DNA of 16,637 nucleotides from Rhodobacterales bacterium UBA3080 (lineage in GTDB: Bacteria; Pseudomonadota; Alphaproteobacteria; Rhodobacterales; Rhodobacteraceae). The notes beneath the pieces were generated by a model. The model ran no database searches and had not been told where the DNA came from. It saw nothing but the letters and a program-made list of their open reading frames with translations. The DNA lies in contig DFBM01000101.1 in the NCBI GenBank assembly GCA_002366645.1, positions 1-16,637 on the forward strand, written 5' to 3'. This document shows, piece by piece, positions 1-7,845 of the stretch. Position numbers and translations under genes: made by a program. Within the stretch, counting starts at the first letter, position 1, and each line of letters begins with the position of its first letter.

Positions 1-1
1 G

Positions 2-1276
2 GGTGGCTGGTGGTTCTGGGATCCAGTTGAGAACGCGAGCTTTATGCCTTGGTTGATGGCAACTGCGCTGCTGCATTCCGCTATTGTTGTTGAAAAACGT
101 AACGCTTTGAAAAGCTGGACGGTTCTGTTGGCTATTTTGGCGTTTTCCTTCAGCTTGATCGGTACGTTTATCGTGCGTTCCGGTGTTATTACTTCGGTGC
201 ACGCTTTTGCTAATGATCCCGAACGCGGGGTGTTCATTCTAGCAATTCTCGCTGTAGCAATTGGCGGAGCGTTAACGCTTTATGCAATGCGGGCAGCGCA
301 ATTGCGCTCGACGGCAGTATTCGGTCTGGTCAGTCGCGAGAGCGGTCTGGTGGTGAACAATCTGCTGCTTTCAGTATCGGCGGCAGTGGTGTTCGTCGGG
401 ACTATATGGCCTCTAATTGCCGAAATTTTTACCGGTGCGAAGGTTTCTGTGGGTGCTCCATTCTTTGATATCGCGTTTACACCGTTCATGGTTGTTCTGG
501 CGATGATCCTGCCGGTTGCGGCGATGCTACCGTGGAAACGGAGCAACATTAAACGAACTATGCAACCTTTGTGGGGCATTGTGGCACTGTCCGTTGCGCT
601 TGGTGCTTTGGTTTGGAGCCTGCAAACAGGCGGCCGGATGCTGGCGCCTGTCGGGGTGACTTTGGCTGTCTGGGTCGTTCTGGGCGCTTTGGCCGACGTG
701 GCGACACGTGTGAAACTGGGCAAGGCGGCGTTCGGTGAAAGCCTACGTCGTGCCGGCAACCTACCGCGTGCCGACTGGGGCAAGATGTTTGCGCATATGG
801 GCTTTGGCCTGATGATCTTTGGTATCTCGGCGATCACCGCATGGGAAGTCGAAGATATCCGCACCGCCGAGTTTGGCGAGACGTTCACTTTGCAAGCCTA
901 TGACATTCGTTTTGACGGTGTTGAAGGCATAGAGGGGCCGAACTATACCGCTGTGCGCGGCGAGTTCACTTTGTTCAAGGACGGCAAGGAAATTGCAACG
1001 CTCCATCCAGAGAAGCGTAATTATCCGGTGCAGAGCATGCCGACAACCGAGGCGGCGATTGACCAGAATATTCTACGCGACGTTTACGTAGTGCTTGGCG
1101 ATCGGCAATCGGACGGGAGCTGGGCGGTTCGATCCTACGTGAAACCTTTCACCAGCTGGATATGGATCGGCGTTCTGGTGCTATCGTTTGGCGGGGTGCT
1201 CAGCATTACGGACAGGCGATATCGGGTTGCAGCGGCGGTTCGTAGAGCCCCTGTTGGCGCGGTCGCGGCGGAGTAG
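2..1276 (+). CDS. ccmF: CcmF, cytochrome c haem lyase subunit (3' part, truncated by window edge)
   Basis: CcmF is the large inner-membrane subunit of the system I cytochrome c maturation complex. It receives haem from CcmE and, with CcmH, attaches it to apocytochrome c on the periplasmic side. The frame is open from base 2, and its first codons encode the tryptophan-rich WWD haem-handling motif (GGWWFWDPVENASF), so the gene begins left of the window. About 424 residues are present, roughly the C-terminal two thirds of a protein usually near 650. Numbered from the first codon here, His25 (LLHS), His67 (TSVHAF) and His265 (AHMGFG) match three of the four conserved CcmF histidines; the fourth lies upstream. 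Several hydrophobic segments are visible, with a periplasm-type soluble region at about residues 280-370 and a last membrane helix near the C-terminus. ccmH starts 3 bases after the stop. The Met at base 44 is internal, not the start. Confidence 0.95.
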   Translation, partial: GGWWFWDPVENASFMPWLMATALLHSAIVVEKRNALKSWTVLLAILAFSFSLIGTFIVRSGVITSVHAFANDPERGVFILAILAVAIGGALTLYAMRAAQLRSTAVFGLVSRESGLVVNNLLLSVSAAVVFVGTIWPLIAEIFTGAKVSVGAPFFDIAFTPFMVVLAMILPVAAMLPWKRSNIKRTMQPLWGIVALSVALGALVWSLQTGGRMLAPVGVTLAVWVVLGALADVATRVKLGKAAFGESLRRAGNLPRADWGKMFAHMGFGLMIFGISAITAWEVEDIRTAEFGETFTLQAYDIRFDGVEGIEGPNYTAVRGEFTLFKDGKEIATLHPEKRNYPVQSMPTTEAAIDQNILRDVYVVLGDRQSDGSWAVRSYVKPFTSWIWIGVLVLSFGGVLSITDRRYRVAAAVRRAPVGAVAAE

Positions 1277-1279
1277 ATC

Positions 1280-1729
1280 ATGATTAGATTTCTTTTACTT
1301 ATCCTGATGTTGGCGACACCCTCGTTAGCCGTTGAGCCCGATGAAATTCTCGCCGACCCTGTGTTGGAGGAACGCGCGCGGGATTTGTCCAAAGGTTTGC
1401 GTTGTCTGGTTTGCCGGAACGAAAATATTGACGATTCCAACGCGGAATTGGCGCGGGATTTGCGGCTGCTGGTGCGCGAACGTCTGGTTGCTGGCGACAC
1501 AGATCAGGAAGCCGAAGATTATATCGTTGAGCGTTATGGCGAGTATGTTTTGCTCAAGCCCGTGTTCAGCCTGAGCAACGCAATGTTGTGGTTCGCGGGA
1601 CCGGCGCTGTTGCTGGTTGGCGGCTGGATTTCGGCCGTCTTTATCCGCCGCCGTAGCAAGGCGGAAACTAGTTCCGACGGCTTAAGTGACGAGGAGCAGG
1701 ACAAGCTCGACGCGCTTCTAAAGGACTGA
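1280..1729 (+). CDS. ccmH: CcmH/CycL, cytochrome c biogenesis thiol protein
   Basis: CcmH is a membrane-anchored periplasmic thioredoxin-like protein that keeps the CXXCH haem-binding cysteines of apocytochrome c reduced and presents them to CcmF. At 149 residues it matches the short CcmH/CycL/Ccl2 form rather than the long fused form of E. coli. An N-terminal hydrophobic stretch (about residues 2-17) is a signal peptide. The family signature LRCxxCxNxxI follows, with the redox pair Cys42 and Cys45. One transmembrane helix lies at about residues 101-122, followed by a basic RRR stop-transfer patch and an acidic cytoplasmic tail. The ATG lies 3 bases after the ccmF stop, so the two are certainly co-translated from one message. 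No ccmG lies between them. The identification is firm from the motif plus context. Confidence 0.95.
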   Translation: MIRFLLLILMLATPSLAVEPDEILADPVLEERARDLSKGLRCLVCRNENIDDSNAELARDLRLLVRERLVAGDTDQEAEDYIVERYGEYVLLKPVFSLSNAMLWFAGPALLLVGGWISAVFIRRRSKAETSSDGLSDEEQDKLDALLKD

Positions 1730-1795
1730 CGCGACGTTCAGGCTTTCGGGAAACTGCGCATGTAGATAGGCTTGCTCGAAACAGGAGCAAATCTC

Positions 1796-2572
1796 ATGAG
1801 CTTTCAGACCGTCCTATATTCCGTTGAAGATGATGTTGCGACACTGACGTTGAACCGGCCTGACGTAATGAACGGGCTGAGCGCAGTCATGCGTGCGGAA
1901 ATTACCGAGGTTCTGACCCGCGTTGCCGACGAAGCGCGGGTTCTGGTGATAACAGGTGCGGGGCGCGGGTTTTGTTCCGGGCAGGATCTTGGCGACAATG
2001 TAAGCGCGGAAGATCTAGATCTGGAGCGCGTGTTGCGCGAAGAATATGAACCGATGTTGCAGGCAATATACAACTGCCCCATCCCGACAATTTCAGCCGT
2101 AAACGGTGCGGCAGCAGGGGCTGGTGCTAATCTGGCTTTGGCCGCAGATGTGGTTATCGCAACAAAGTCGGCGTTTTTCATGCAGGCTTTCGCGCGGATC
2201 GGACTTATTCCCGATGCCGGCGGCACCTATTGGCTACCGCGGCAAATGGGGTTTGCGAAGGCGATGGGGGTGGCACTTTTTGCTGACCGGATTTCTGCGC
2301 AGCAAGCTGATGACTGGGGAATGATCTGGGAATCTGTCGATGATGATGATTTTGAGGCAGTTGTGAGGGCGCGGGCTACACATCTAGCGAAAGGGCCGAC
2401 ACGGTCCTACCACCTGATCAAACAAGCGCTGCGTGGTAGTCTGGACAACTCGCTGTCGTCGCAGTTGGCTGTCGAGGCGAAGTTGCAGGGCGAGGCGGGG
2501 AACACCCGTGATTTCCTTGAAGGTGTGACCGCATTCATGGAAAAACGCCCGCCGAACTACGAGGGACGATAA
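1796..2572 (+). CDS. Enoyl-CoA hydratase/isomerase family protein, PaaG-like
   Basis: This is a 258-residue crotonase-fold protein, acting on an acyl-CoA thioester in the cytosol. The family landmarks are GRGFCSGQDL (about residues 56-65), NGAAAGAGANLALAADVVIA (about 104-123, the oxyanion-hole and CoA-binding region) and GLIPDAGG (136-143), in which Asp140 lies where PaaG-type isomerases carry their catalytic aspartate. The SGQDL form and GLIPDAGGTYWLPR resemble PaaG, the ring-1,2-epoxyphenylacetyl-CoA isomerase, more than classical hydratases that use two glutamates. No other phenylacetate genes are nearby, so the substrate is unknown and a beta-oxidation isomerase role is equally possible. 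The ATG at 1796 is chosen because AGGAG (1783-1787) sits 8 bases ahead of it and the crotonase fold begins directly. A TTG at 1772 would add eight unconvincing residues. It lies between ccmH and glnE on the same strand, 66 bases after ccmH. Confidence 0.85.
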   Translation: MSFQTVLYSVEDDVATLTLNRPDVMNGLSAVMRAEITEVLTRVADEARVLVITGAGRGFCSGQDLGDNVSAEDLDLERVLREEYEPMLQAIYNCPIPTISAVNGAAAGAGANLALAADVVIATKSAFFMQAFARIGLIPDAGGTYWLPRQMGFAKAMGVALFADRISAQQADDWGMIWESVDDDDFEAVVRARATHLAKGPTRSYHLIKQALRGSLDNSLSSQLAVEAKLQGEAGNTRDFLEGVTAFMEKRPPNYEGR

Positions 2573-2612
2573 CGCCGCTTGACCCGTCGGTTTTACCTGC
2601 CATTCTGGGTGA

Positions 2613-5411
2613 ATGACTACGCTTGAACATGTAACGGCTTCGCCGATTCCATATGACCCTGAACGCGGCGCCGAAACGCGAGCGCTGTTTGAGGGATTGC
2701 CGTCAAACCTGCTCGACCTGATCGAAGGGGTCGCGGGGTGCAGCCCATATCTTGAACTGATGATGCAACGCGAGGCTGACTGGTTGCGCGACAACGTTTC
2801 GGTCGATCTGGATCAGGCGTTTGCCGCGATACTGGAGGATATCTCGGGCGACAATTTTCAGATGTTGTCCGACAACCTCAGGACTGCAAAACGACGCGGC
2901 GCATTACTGGCAGGGCTGGCTGATTTGGGCGGTCTTTGGTCGTTGGAACAGGTAACGGGCGCGTTGACCGATTTGGCCGACAAGGCGGTTCAGGTCAGTC
3001 TGGTATTTCTGGTTGGCGCGGAAATCGCGCGTGGCAAGCTGCCCGGATGCACACCGGAGGACGCGGCAGATGCGGCGGGTATGGTTGCGCTAGCGATGGG
3101 GAAAATGGGCGCGCGCGAGCTGAATTACTCTTCAGACATCGACTTGATTATGCTGTTTGACGAGACCCGTCACGATCCCGAAAACTACGGTGAACTGCGG
3201 GCCGGTTTCATCCGGATCACGCAACAAATGGTCAAACTGTTGTCGGCGGTTACAGGCGGCGGTTATGTGTTCCGAACCGATTTGCGGTTACGCCCTGATC
3301 CGTCGTCGACCCCCGTATGTATCGCGATGGAGCCAGCGGAGCGATACTACGAGAGCCTCGGTCGGACGTGGGAGCGTGCGGCTTTTATCAAGGCGCGCCC
3401 TTGTGCTGGTGCCATTGAAGCGGGCTGGGCATTTCTTGATCGCCTGAAGCCATTCATCTGGCGCAAGTATCTGGATTTTGCGGCTATTCAGGATGCGCAC
3501 GATATGCGGTTGCGGATACGCGATCATAAGAAGTTACACGGTCCTTTGAACGTTCCGGGTCACGATATGAAACTTGGACTCGGTGGTATCCGCGAGATCG
3601 AGTTCTTCACGCAAACGCGCCAGATTATCGGCGGTGGACGTGACGTCGATATTCGCCAGCGCGAGACTTTGCCAGCGTTGAAAGCCTTGGTCGAGAAGGG
3701 CTGGGTGGAGCCGGATATGGCGACCTATCTTAATGACGCCTACATTGCACACCGGACAATCGAACATCGCTTGCAGATGCTGGAAGACGCGCAGACCCAT
3801 AAGATGCCAAAAAGTCTCGAGAAGCGGGAGCGCATGGCAGCATTTTGCGGATCGAGTAATCTTGATGCCTTCGAGGCTGATATCAAGGCGCGGTGTCAGA
3901 ACGTCCACGATTTGACGGAGAAATTTTTCGCAACCGACGAAGAGGAAGCGAAGCCTGAACGAGTCGATTTCGCGCGACCGGAGTTCGTTGAAAGCATCGT
4001 CGAAAAGTGGACAAGCTTGCCAGCGATGCGGTCCGAACGCGCCAGCCATATTTTCGCACGCCTGAAACCGGAAATACTGTCCCGCTTGGCGGATTCCGCC
4101 AACCCCGAAGAGGCGCTTATCCAGTTTGATGCGTTCTTGTCAGGCCTGCCCGCCGGCGTGCAACTGTTTTCACTGTTCGAAGCCAATCCACCGTTGCTGG
4201 ATTTACTGGTTGATATTTGCGCCACTGCGCCGGAGCTGGCACGCTATCTGGGCCGGAATTCGCAGGTGTTTGATGCTGTCGTCGGACAAGGGTTTTTCGA
4301 GAGTTTGCCGGATTTGCCATGTTTGCAAGCGGAGTTGGCTGATGAGATCGAGGCGACAGAATTTTACGAAGATGCGCTTGATGCAACCCGTCGTTGGGTG
4401 AAGGAAAAGCAATTCCGGATAGGGGTGCATTTGTTGCGTCAGATTTCCAGCGCTGACGAGGCAGCGGTTGCCTACTCCGATGTGGCCGAGTCCTGCCTGA
4501 CCAATCTGTTCCCCGTCGTCTGCAAAAACTTCAGCCGACGCTACGGACCGCCGCCCGGCAAAGGGGCTGCGGTTATCGGGATGGGGAAACTTGGCTCTAA
4601 AGAGATGACCGCGACGTCGGATCTGGATTTGATCGTGGTTTATGATGCGGAGGATGCGGAAAGCTCGACCGGGCCGAAGCAACTGGCGATCACCACCTAT
4701 TTTGCCCGCCTTACGCAGGCATTGCTGTCAGCCCTGACAGTGCAAACCAGCGAAGGCGCGCTGTATCAGGTCGACATGCGTCTGCGCCCTTCGGGCAAGC
4801 AGGGGCCGGTTGCGACGTCGATCAACGCGTTCCGAGAATATCAGATGAATCAGGCGTGGACTTGGGAGCATCTGGCCCTGTCGCGGGCCCGCGTCGTTGC
4901 TGGTCGTTCAGATTTGGCGATTGATGTGCGAGAGGCGATGCGGGCGGCGGTTTGTCAGCCGCATGACCGCGCCAAGGTGATTTCCGATGTTCAGGACATG
5001 CGCGCCAAACTGGCTGATGCGAAAGGCGACGCAACCGATAATCCGTGGGAGATGAAGTCGGGGTCCGGCTGGCTGATGGACATCGAATTACTGCTACAGA
5101 CCGGCGCCGTGCTGTACGGCATTATCGAAGTCGAGCGGCCTTTGGATATGCTTCCGAGACTGGTGGACGTTGGATGGTTGACGCAGGCGCAGGCCGATCA
5201 AATTGCGGCAGCGCTGAAACTTTATATGGGTATTCAGCAAGTCGCACGGCTGGCCGTCGATGGCCCAATTGATCCGGAGAATTCAGGACAGGGGTTCCTC
5301 GATTTGCTGGTTAAAGTAGCGGGTGTCGACGATATTGACGCGCTGGAGGCATTGTTGCGAAGCACAGCAAAAGACATGGCGGAAATTGTTGATCAAACGC
5401 TGAAAGTTTGA
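2613..5411 (+). CDS. glnE: Bifunctional glutamine synthetase adenylyltransferase/adenylyl-removing enzyme
   Basis: GlnE adenylylates glutamine synthetase to switch it off when nitrogen is plentiful and removes the AMP by phosphorolysis when nitrogen is scarce, under control of PII protein and glutamine. The 932 residues match the usual length of about 940. Two nucleotidyltransferase domains are visible. The N-terminal one, normally the deadenylylase, has GKMGARELNYSSDIDLI with metal ligands Asp175 and Asp177. The C-terminal one, normally the adenylylase, has GKLGSKEMTATSDLDLI with Asp670 and Asp672. Between and after them lie helical regions typical of GlnE, including the RLRPDPSSTP and MRLRPSGKQGP motifs that follow each catalytic site. 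The ATG is 40 bases after the preceding stop, with a weak GGGTGA directly in front. The aldolase gene starts 14 bases after its stop, suggesting co-transcription. Both active sites look intact. Confidence 0.96.
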   Translation: MTTLEHVTASPIPYDPERGAETRALFEGLPSNLLDLIEGVAGCSPYLELMMQREADWLRDNVSVDLDQAFAAILEDISGDNFQMLSDNLRTAKRRGALLAGLADLGGLWSLEQVTGALTDLADKAVQVSLVFLVGAEIARGKLPGCTPEDAADAAGMVALAMGKMGARELNYSSDIDLIMLFDETRHDPENYGELRAGFIRITQQMVKLLSAVTGGGYVFRTDLRLRPDPSSTPVCIAMEPAERYYESLGRTWERAAFIKARPCAGAIEAGWAFLDRLKPFIWRKYLDFAAIQDAHDMRLRIRDHKKLHGPLNVPGHDMKLGLGGIREIEFFTQTRQIIGGGRDVDIRQRETLPALKALVEKGWVEPDMATYLNDAYIAHRTIEHRLQMLEDAQTHKMPKSLEKRERMAAFCGSSNLDAFEADIKARCQNVHDLTEKFFATDEEEAKPERVDFARPEFVESIVEKWTSLPAMRSERASHIFARLKPEILSRLADSANPEEALIQFDAFLSGLPAGVQLFSLFEANPPLLDLLVDICATAPELARYLGRNSQVFDAVVGQGFFESLPDLPCLQAELADEIEATEFYEDALDATRRWVKEKQFRIGVHLLRQISSADEAAVAYSDVAESCLTNLFPVVCKNFSRRYGPPPGKGAAVIGMGKLGSKEMTATSDLDLIVVYDAEDAESSTGPKQLAITTYFARLTQALLSALTVQTSEGALYQVDMRLRPSGKQGPVATSINAFREYQMNQAWTWEHLALSRARVVAGRSDLAIDVREAMRAAVCQPHDRAKVISDVQDMRAKLADAKGDATDNPWEMKSGSGWLMDIELLLQTGAVLYGIIEVERPLDMLPRLVDVGWLTQAQADQIAAALKLYMGIQQVARLAVDGPIDPENSGQGFLDLLVKVAGVDDIDALEALLRSTAKDMAEIVDQTLKV

Positions 5412-5425
5412 AAGGGAGAAATGTG

Positions 5426-6148
5426 ATGGCGGAATACGGAAGCTGGCTGGATTTGCCCTCGGCGCAGGTCGCGGAGATGATGGCGCAGGTGGGGTTCGAC
5501 TTTATTGTTGTCGATCTGGAACATGGCCCTGCCAGCGTTGAGACCGCGCAGTTGCAGTTGATGGCAATCGCTGGAAACGACTGCCGTTCGATTGTGCGAG
5601 TTCCGGAAGCGTCCGAGGCTTGGGTTAAACGTGTTCTCGACGCGGGCGCGCAAGGTGTGATGGTACCGAAGGTGGAAACTGCAACGCAAGCGGCAGAGAT
5701 TGTTTCCTGGGCCTATTATGCCCCAAAAGGTGAACGGGGGGATGCTCGGCGGGTGGTTCGGGCGAGCGGTTGGGGCAGCAAGTCGGAAGCCTACCGCGAG
5801 GAATGGAATAACAATGGCTTTGTGTCGGTTCAAATTGAGTCGGTCGCCGGTATGGATAAAATCGAAGAGATTGCCGCCATCGACGGGGTGACGCAGTTGT
5901 TCTTCGGGCCGTCGGATTATTCGGCCGACGCTGGGATTTCGATTGAAGGGCCCGAGGCGCTGACTGCAGCGGCCAAGGTGGCAGAAGTCGCGAAGAAGTA
6001 TGGACTGGATAGTGGCTCGGTTACATTTCCACTTGGGACGCCAGCAGCCTTGACAGAGCTGGGATTTACTCACATATCGGTTGCTGGTGATGTCGCGGCG
6101 TTAACGGACAGTCTGGCCGCGAGTCTTAAAGATGCACGAGGGAAGTAG
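5426..6148 (+). CDS. HpcH/HpaI-family class II aldolase (2-oxo acid aldolase)
   Basis: This is a 240-residue protein of the HpcH/HpaI family, TIM-barrel metal-dependent aldolases that reversibly split 2-oxo-4-hydroxy acids into pyruvate plus an aldehyde. Visible motifs are IVVDLEHGP with catalytic-type His33, IVRVP with the pyruvate-binding Arg58, DAGAQGVMVPKVET, the GERGDARR loop, VSVQIES with metal ligand Glu138, and FFGPSDYSADAG with metal ligand Asp164. The spacing between His33, Arg58, Glu138 and Asp164 fits that of known HpcH proteins. The length is slightly short of the usual 250-265 residues. The substrate cannot be told from sequence: 4-hydroxy-2-oxoheptanedioate and 2-keto-3-deoxy-glucarate are the known options. 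The ATG at 5426 is chosen because GGGAGA (5414-5419) lies 6 bases ahead. A TTG at 5408 overlaps the glnE stop and has no upstream site. No catabolic cluster surrounds it. Confidence 0.88.
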   Translation: MAEYGSWLDLPSAQVAEMMAQVGFDFIVVDLEHGPASVETAQLQLMAIAGNDCRSIVRVPEASEAWVKRVLDAGAQGVMVPKVETATQAAEIVSWAYYAPKGERGDARRVVRASGWGSKSEAYREEWNNNGFVSVQIESVAGMDKIEEIAAIDGVTQLFFGPSDYSADAGISIEGPEALTAAAKVAEVAKKYGLDSGSVTFPLGTPAALTELGFTHISVAGDVAALTDSLAASLKDARGK

Positions 6149-6149
6149 G

Positions 6150-6425
6150 ATGCAAAAAGGTGATTTGGCGTGCGACCCACGCGGCTTGATATTTGAAGCC
6201 TACCGGATCGAGGGCATAGAAGAAGTGGCTTGCCGGACGATGTTTCTGGATTGGGCTTTGGGCGTGCCGCCATCCGAGGATCCGGTTGCTCATATCAAAA
6301 CAATGCTGGACCACTATGGGTCAGACCATCCGGATCATCCGATGACTGCGATACTGAAGTCCGACAGTGATACGATAACGGCCCCGCCAAGTCGCAAGGG
6401 CCGCCGTTCACGGTCGCTATCCTAG
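6150..6425 (+). CDS. Conserved-looking hypothetical protein, 91 residues
   Basis: I do not recognise a named family. The 91-residue product begins MQKGDLACDPRGLIFEAYRI and has an acidic, soluble N-terminal two thirds rich in aromatic residues (EEVACRTMFLDWALG, then HIKTMLDHYGSDHPDHPM). It ends in a basic tail (RKGRRSRSLS). No signal peptide, membrane segment or catalytic motif is seen. The ATG directly follows the aldolase stop (6146-6148) with AGGGAAG about 5 bases ahead, so translation is probably coupled to the aldolase. The codon usage and protein-like composition argue for a real gene. Its last 9 bases overlap the end of the convergent peptidase gene. The His and Cys content could suggest metal binding, but no defined site is visible. 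Confidence 0.7.
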   Translation: MQKGDLACDPRGLIFEAYRIEGIEEVACRTMFLDWALGVPPSEDPVAHIKTMLDHYGSDHPDHPMTAILKSDSDTITAPPSRKGRRSRSLS

Positions 6426-7793
6426 CAGCGCGTTCAATACCCGCACCCAGCTGCGCGTTCCTTTTTCAAAGCTTCGCAGATCGTATTTTTCGTTCGGGGA
6501 GTGGATTTGGTCGTCCTCCAGTCCGAAACCGATCAAGATCGAATCCATTCCGAGAATTTTCTGGAAATATCCTACGATCGGGATTGAGCCCCCCATACCG
6601 ATGAACATCGCGTCATTTGGCCACTCTGCACTCAGGGCTTCGCGGGCGAGGGTGAATTCGGGGGCATCGACGGAAAGGTTGGTCGCCGCCGCATGGTCCT
6701 CGCTGTGGAAGGATACGGAGCAATCGGGCGGCAGGTTCTCGGTGATATACTGACGGAAGGCTTTGCTGATCGCCGCCGGATCTTGTGTACCGACCAGTCG
6801 GAAGCTGACCTTGGCGTGTGCCTGTGAGGGTAGGACCGTTTTGAAGCCTTCACCGGTATAGCCGCCGTTAATTCCGTTAATATCGCAAGTGGGGCGGGCC
6901 CAAATTTGCTCCAGCGGGGAATAGCCTTGCTCACCAGCTGGAGTATGCAATCCGACGTCACCAAGGAAACCGTCTACGTCAAAGTTTAGCGCCGCCCAGT
7001 CAGCGCGGATGTCGTCGGGCACAACCGGCACGCCATCGTAGAAATTAGGGATAGTCACGCGGCCGGTGTCATCATGGAGGCCACCGAGGATACGGGTCAG
7101 GACACGGATCGGATTAATCGCAGGGCCACCAAAGCTACCAGAATGAAGATCGCGGTTAGCGGCCGTGATGGTGAAGTCTTCGGCCACCAATCCTCGCAAC
7201 ATAGTGGTGATGGCGGGCGTGTCGTAATCCCATAGGCCGGTGTCACAAACCAGTGCAAAGTCTGCTTTCAATTCTTTGGCATGCTCTGTCAGGAACGGGA
7301 CAAGCGAAGGCGATGAGCTTTCTTCTTCACCCTCGAAGATAATCGAAATGTTACCCGGAAGTTCGCCTGTAACATTTTTCCATGCGCGACAGGCTTCGAT
7401 GAAAGTCATCAACTGGCCTTTATCATCCGATGCTCCGCGCGCCCGAATGACTTTACCCTTGGGGGTGTCCTCGATCGCAGGTTCGAACGGTGGACGGTCC
7501 CACAGGTCCAGCGGGTCAACCGGCTGTACGTCGTAGTGGCCGTAGAACAGGATGTGCGGACCCTCGCCGCCGGAATGGGCAACCACCATTGGGCGACCGT
7601 CCGTGTCGCGCCGCGAGGCTGCGAAGCCGATGTCGTTAAGTTGGGCGACCAGCCAGTCCGCAGCTTTTATACATTCTTCTTCGAAGGCGATGTCGGTTGA
7701 AATGCTTTCGAACCGTAATAGTTCGAAAAGGCGTTCAAGCGCTTCCGGTTGGTTTTCGTCGGCTTTGGCGAGGATGTTTTCCAGATTGGACAT
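6417..7793 (-). CDS. M20-family metallopeptidase (dipeptidase)
   Basis: This is a 458-residue cytosolic di-zinc peptidase of the M20 family (ArgE/DapE/CPG2/carnosinase group), expected to cleave dipeptides or N-acyl amino acids. The metal and catalytic residues are in order: GHYDVQ (His86, Asp88), GASDDKGQ (bridging Asp123), FEGEEESSS (catalytic Glu157, metal Glu158), VCDTG (Asp184) and a C-terminal DDQIHSPNEKYD that supplies the last histidine. The dimerisation lid domain lies in between, opening with the DLHSGSFGG motif. The length and the broad HYDVQPVDP motif fit the dipeptidase/CNDP-like branch rather than DapE or ArgE, but the substrate is not determinable. There is no signal peptide. 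The ATG has GGAG about 5 bases ahead. It lies 52 bases downstream of mnmA on the same strand, probably in one transcript. Confidence 0.9.
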   Translation of the reverse strand: MSNLENILAKADENQPEALERLFELLRFESISTDIAFEEECIKAADWLVAQLNDIGFAASRRDTDGRPMVVAHSGGEGPHILFYGHYDVQPVDPLDLWDRPPFEPAIEDTPKGKVIRARGASDDKGQLMTFIEACRAWKNVTGELPGNISIIFEGEEESSSPSLVPFLTEHAKELKADFALVCDTGLWDYDTPAITTMLRGLVAEDFTITAANRDLHSGSFGGPAINPIRVLTRILGGLHDDTGRVTIPNFYDGVPVVPDDIRADWAALNFDVDGFLGDVGLHTPAGEQGYSPLEQIWARPTCDINGINGGYTGEGFKTVLPSQAHAKVSFRLVGTQDPAAISKAFRQYITENLPPDCSVSFHSEDHAAATNLSVDAPEFTLAREALSAEWPNDAMFIGMGGSIPIVGYFQKILGMDSILIGFGLEDDQIHSPNEKYDLRSFEKGTRSWVRVLNALLG

Positions 7794-7845
7794 GATGGCT
7801 CCGTTGTTTTCCTAACAGCGGAGAGTGGCACAGTCCGGCGATTGG

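Noticed and set aside
280..888. Long antisense frame opposite ccmF
   Set aside because: The plus strand encodes an intact CcmF. The antisense product is low in complexity, basic and serine/threonine/arginine-rich, as shadow frames usually are.
1772..1795. TTG start for the PaaG-like gene
   Set aside because: It adds eight residues without family resemblance, and a good ribosome binding site serves the ATG at 1796.
4203..4682. Long antisense frame opposite glnE
   Set aside because: It is a shadow of the second catalytic domain region of glnE. No family motif or ribosome binding site is seen.
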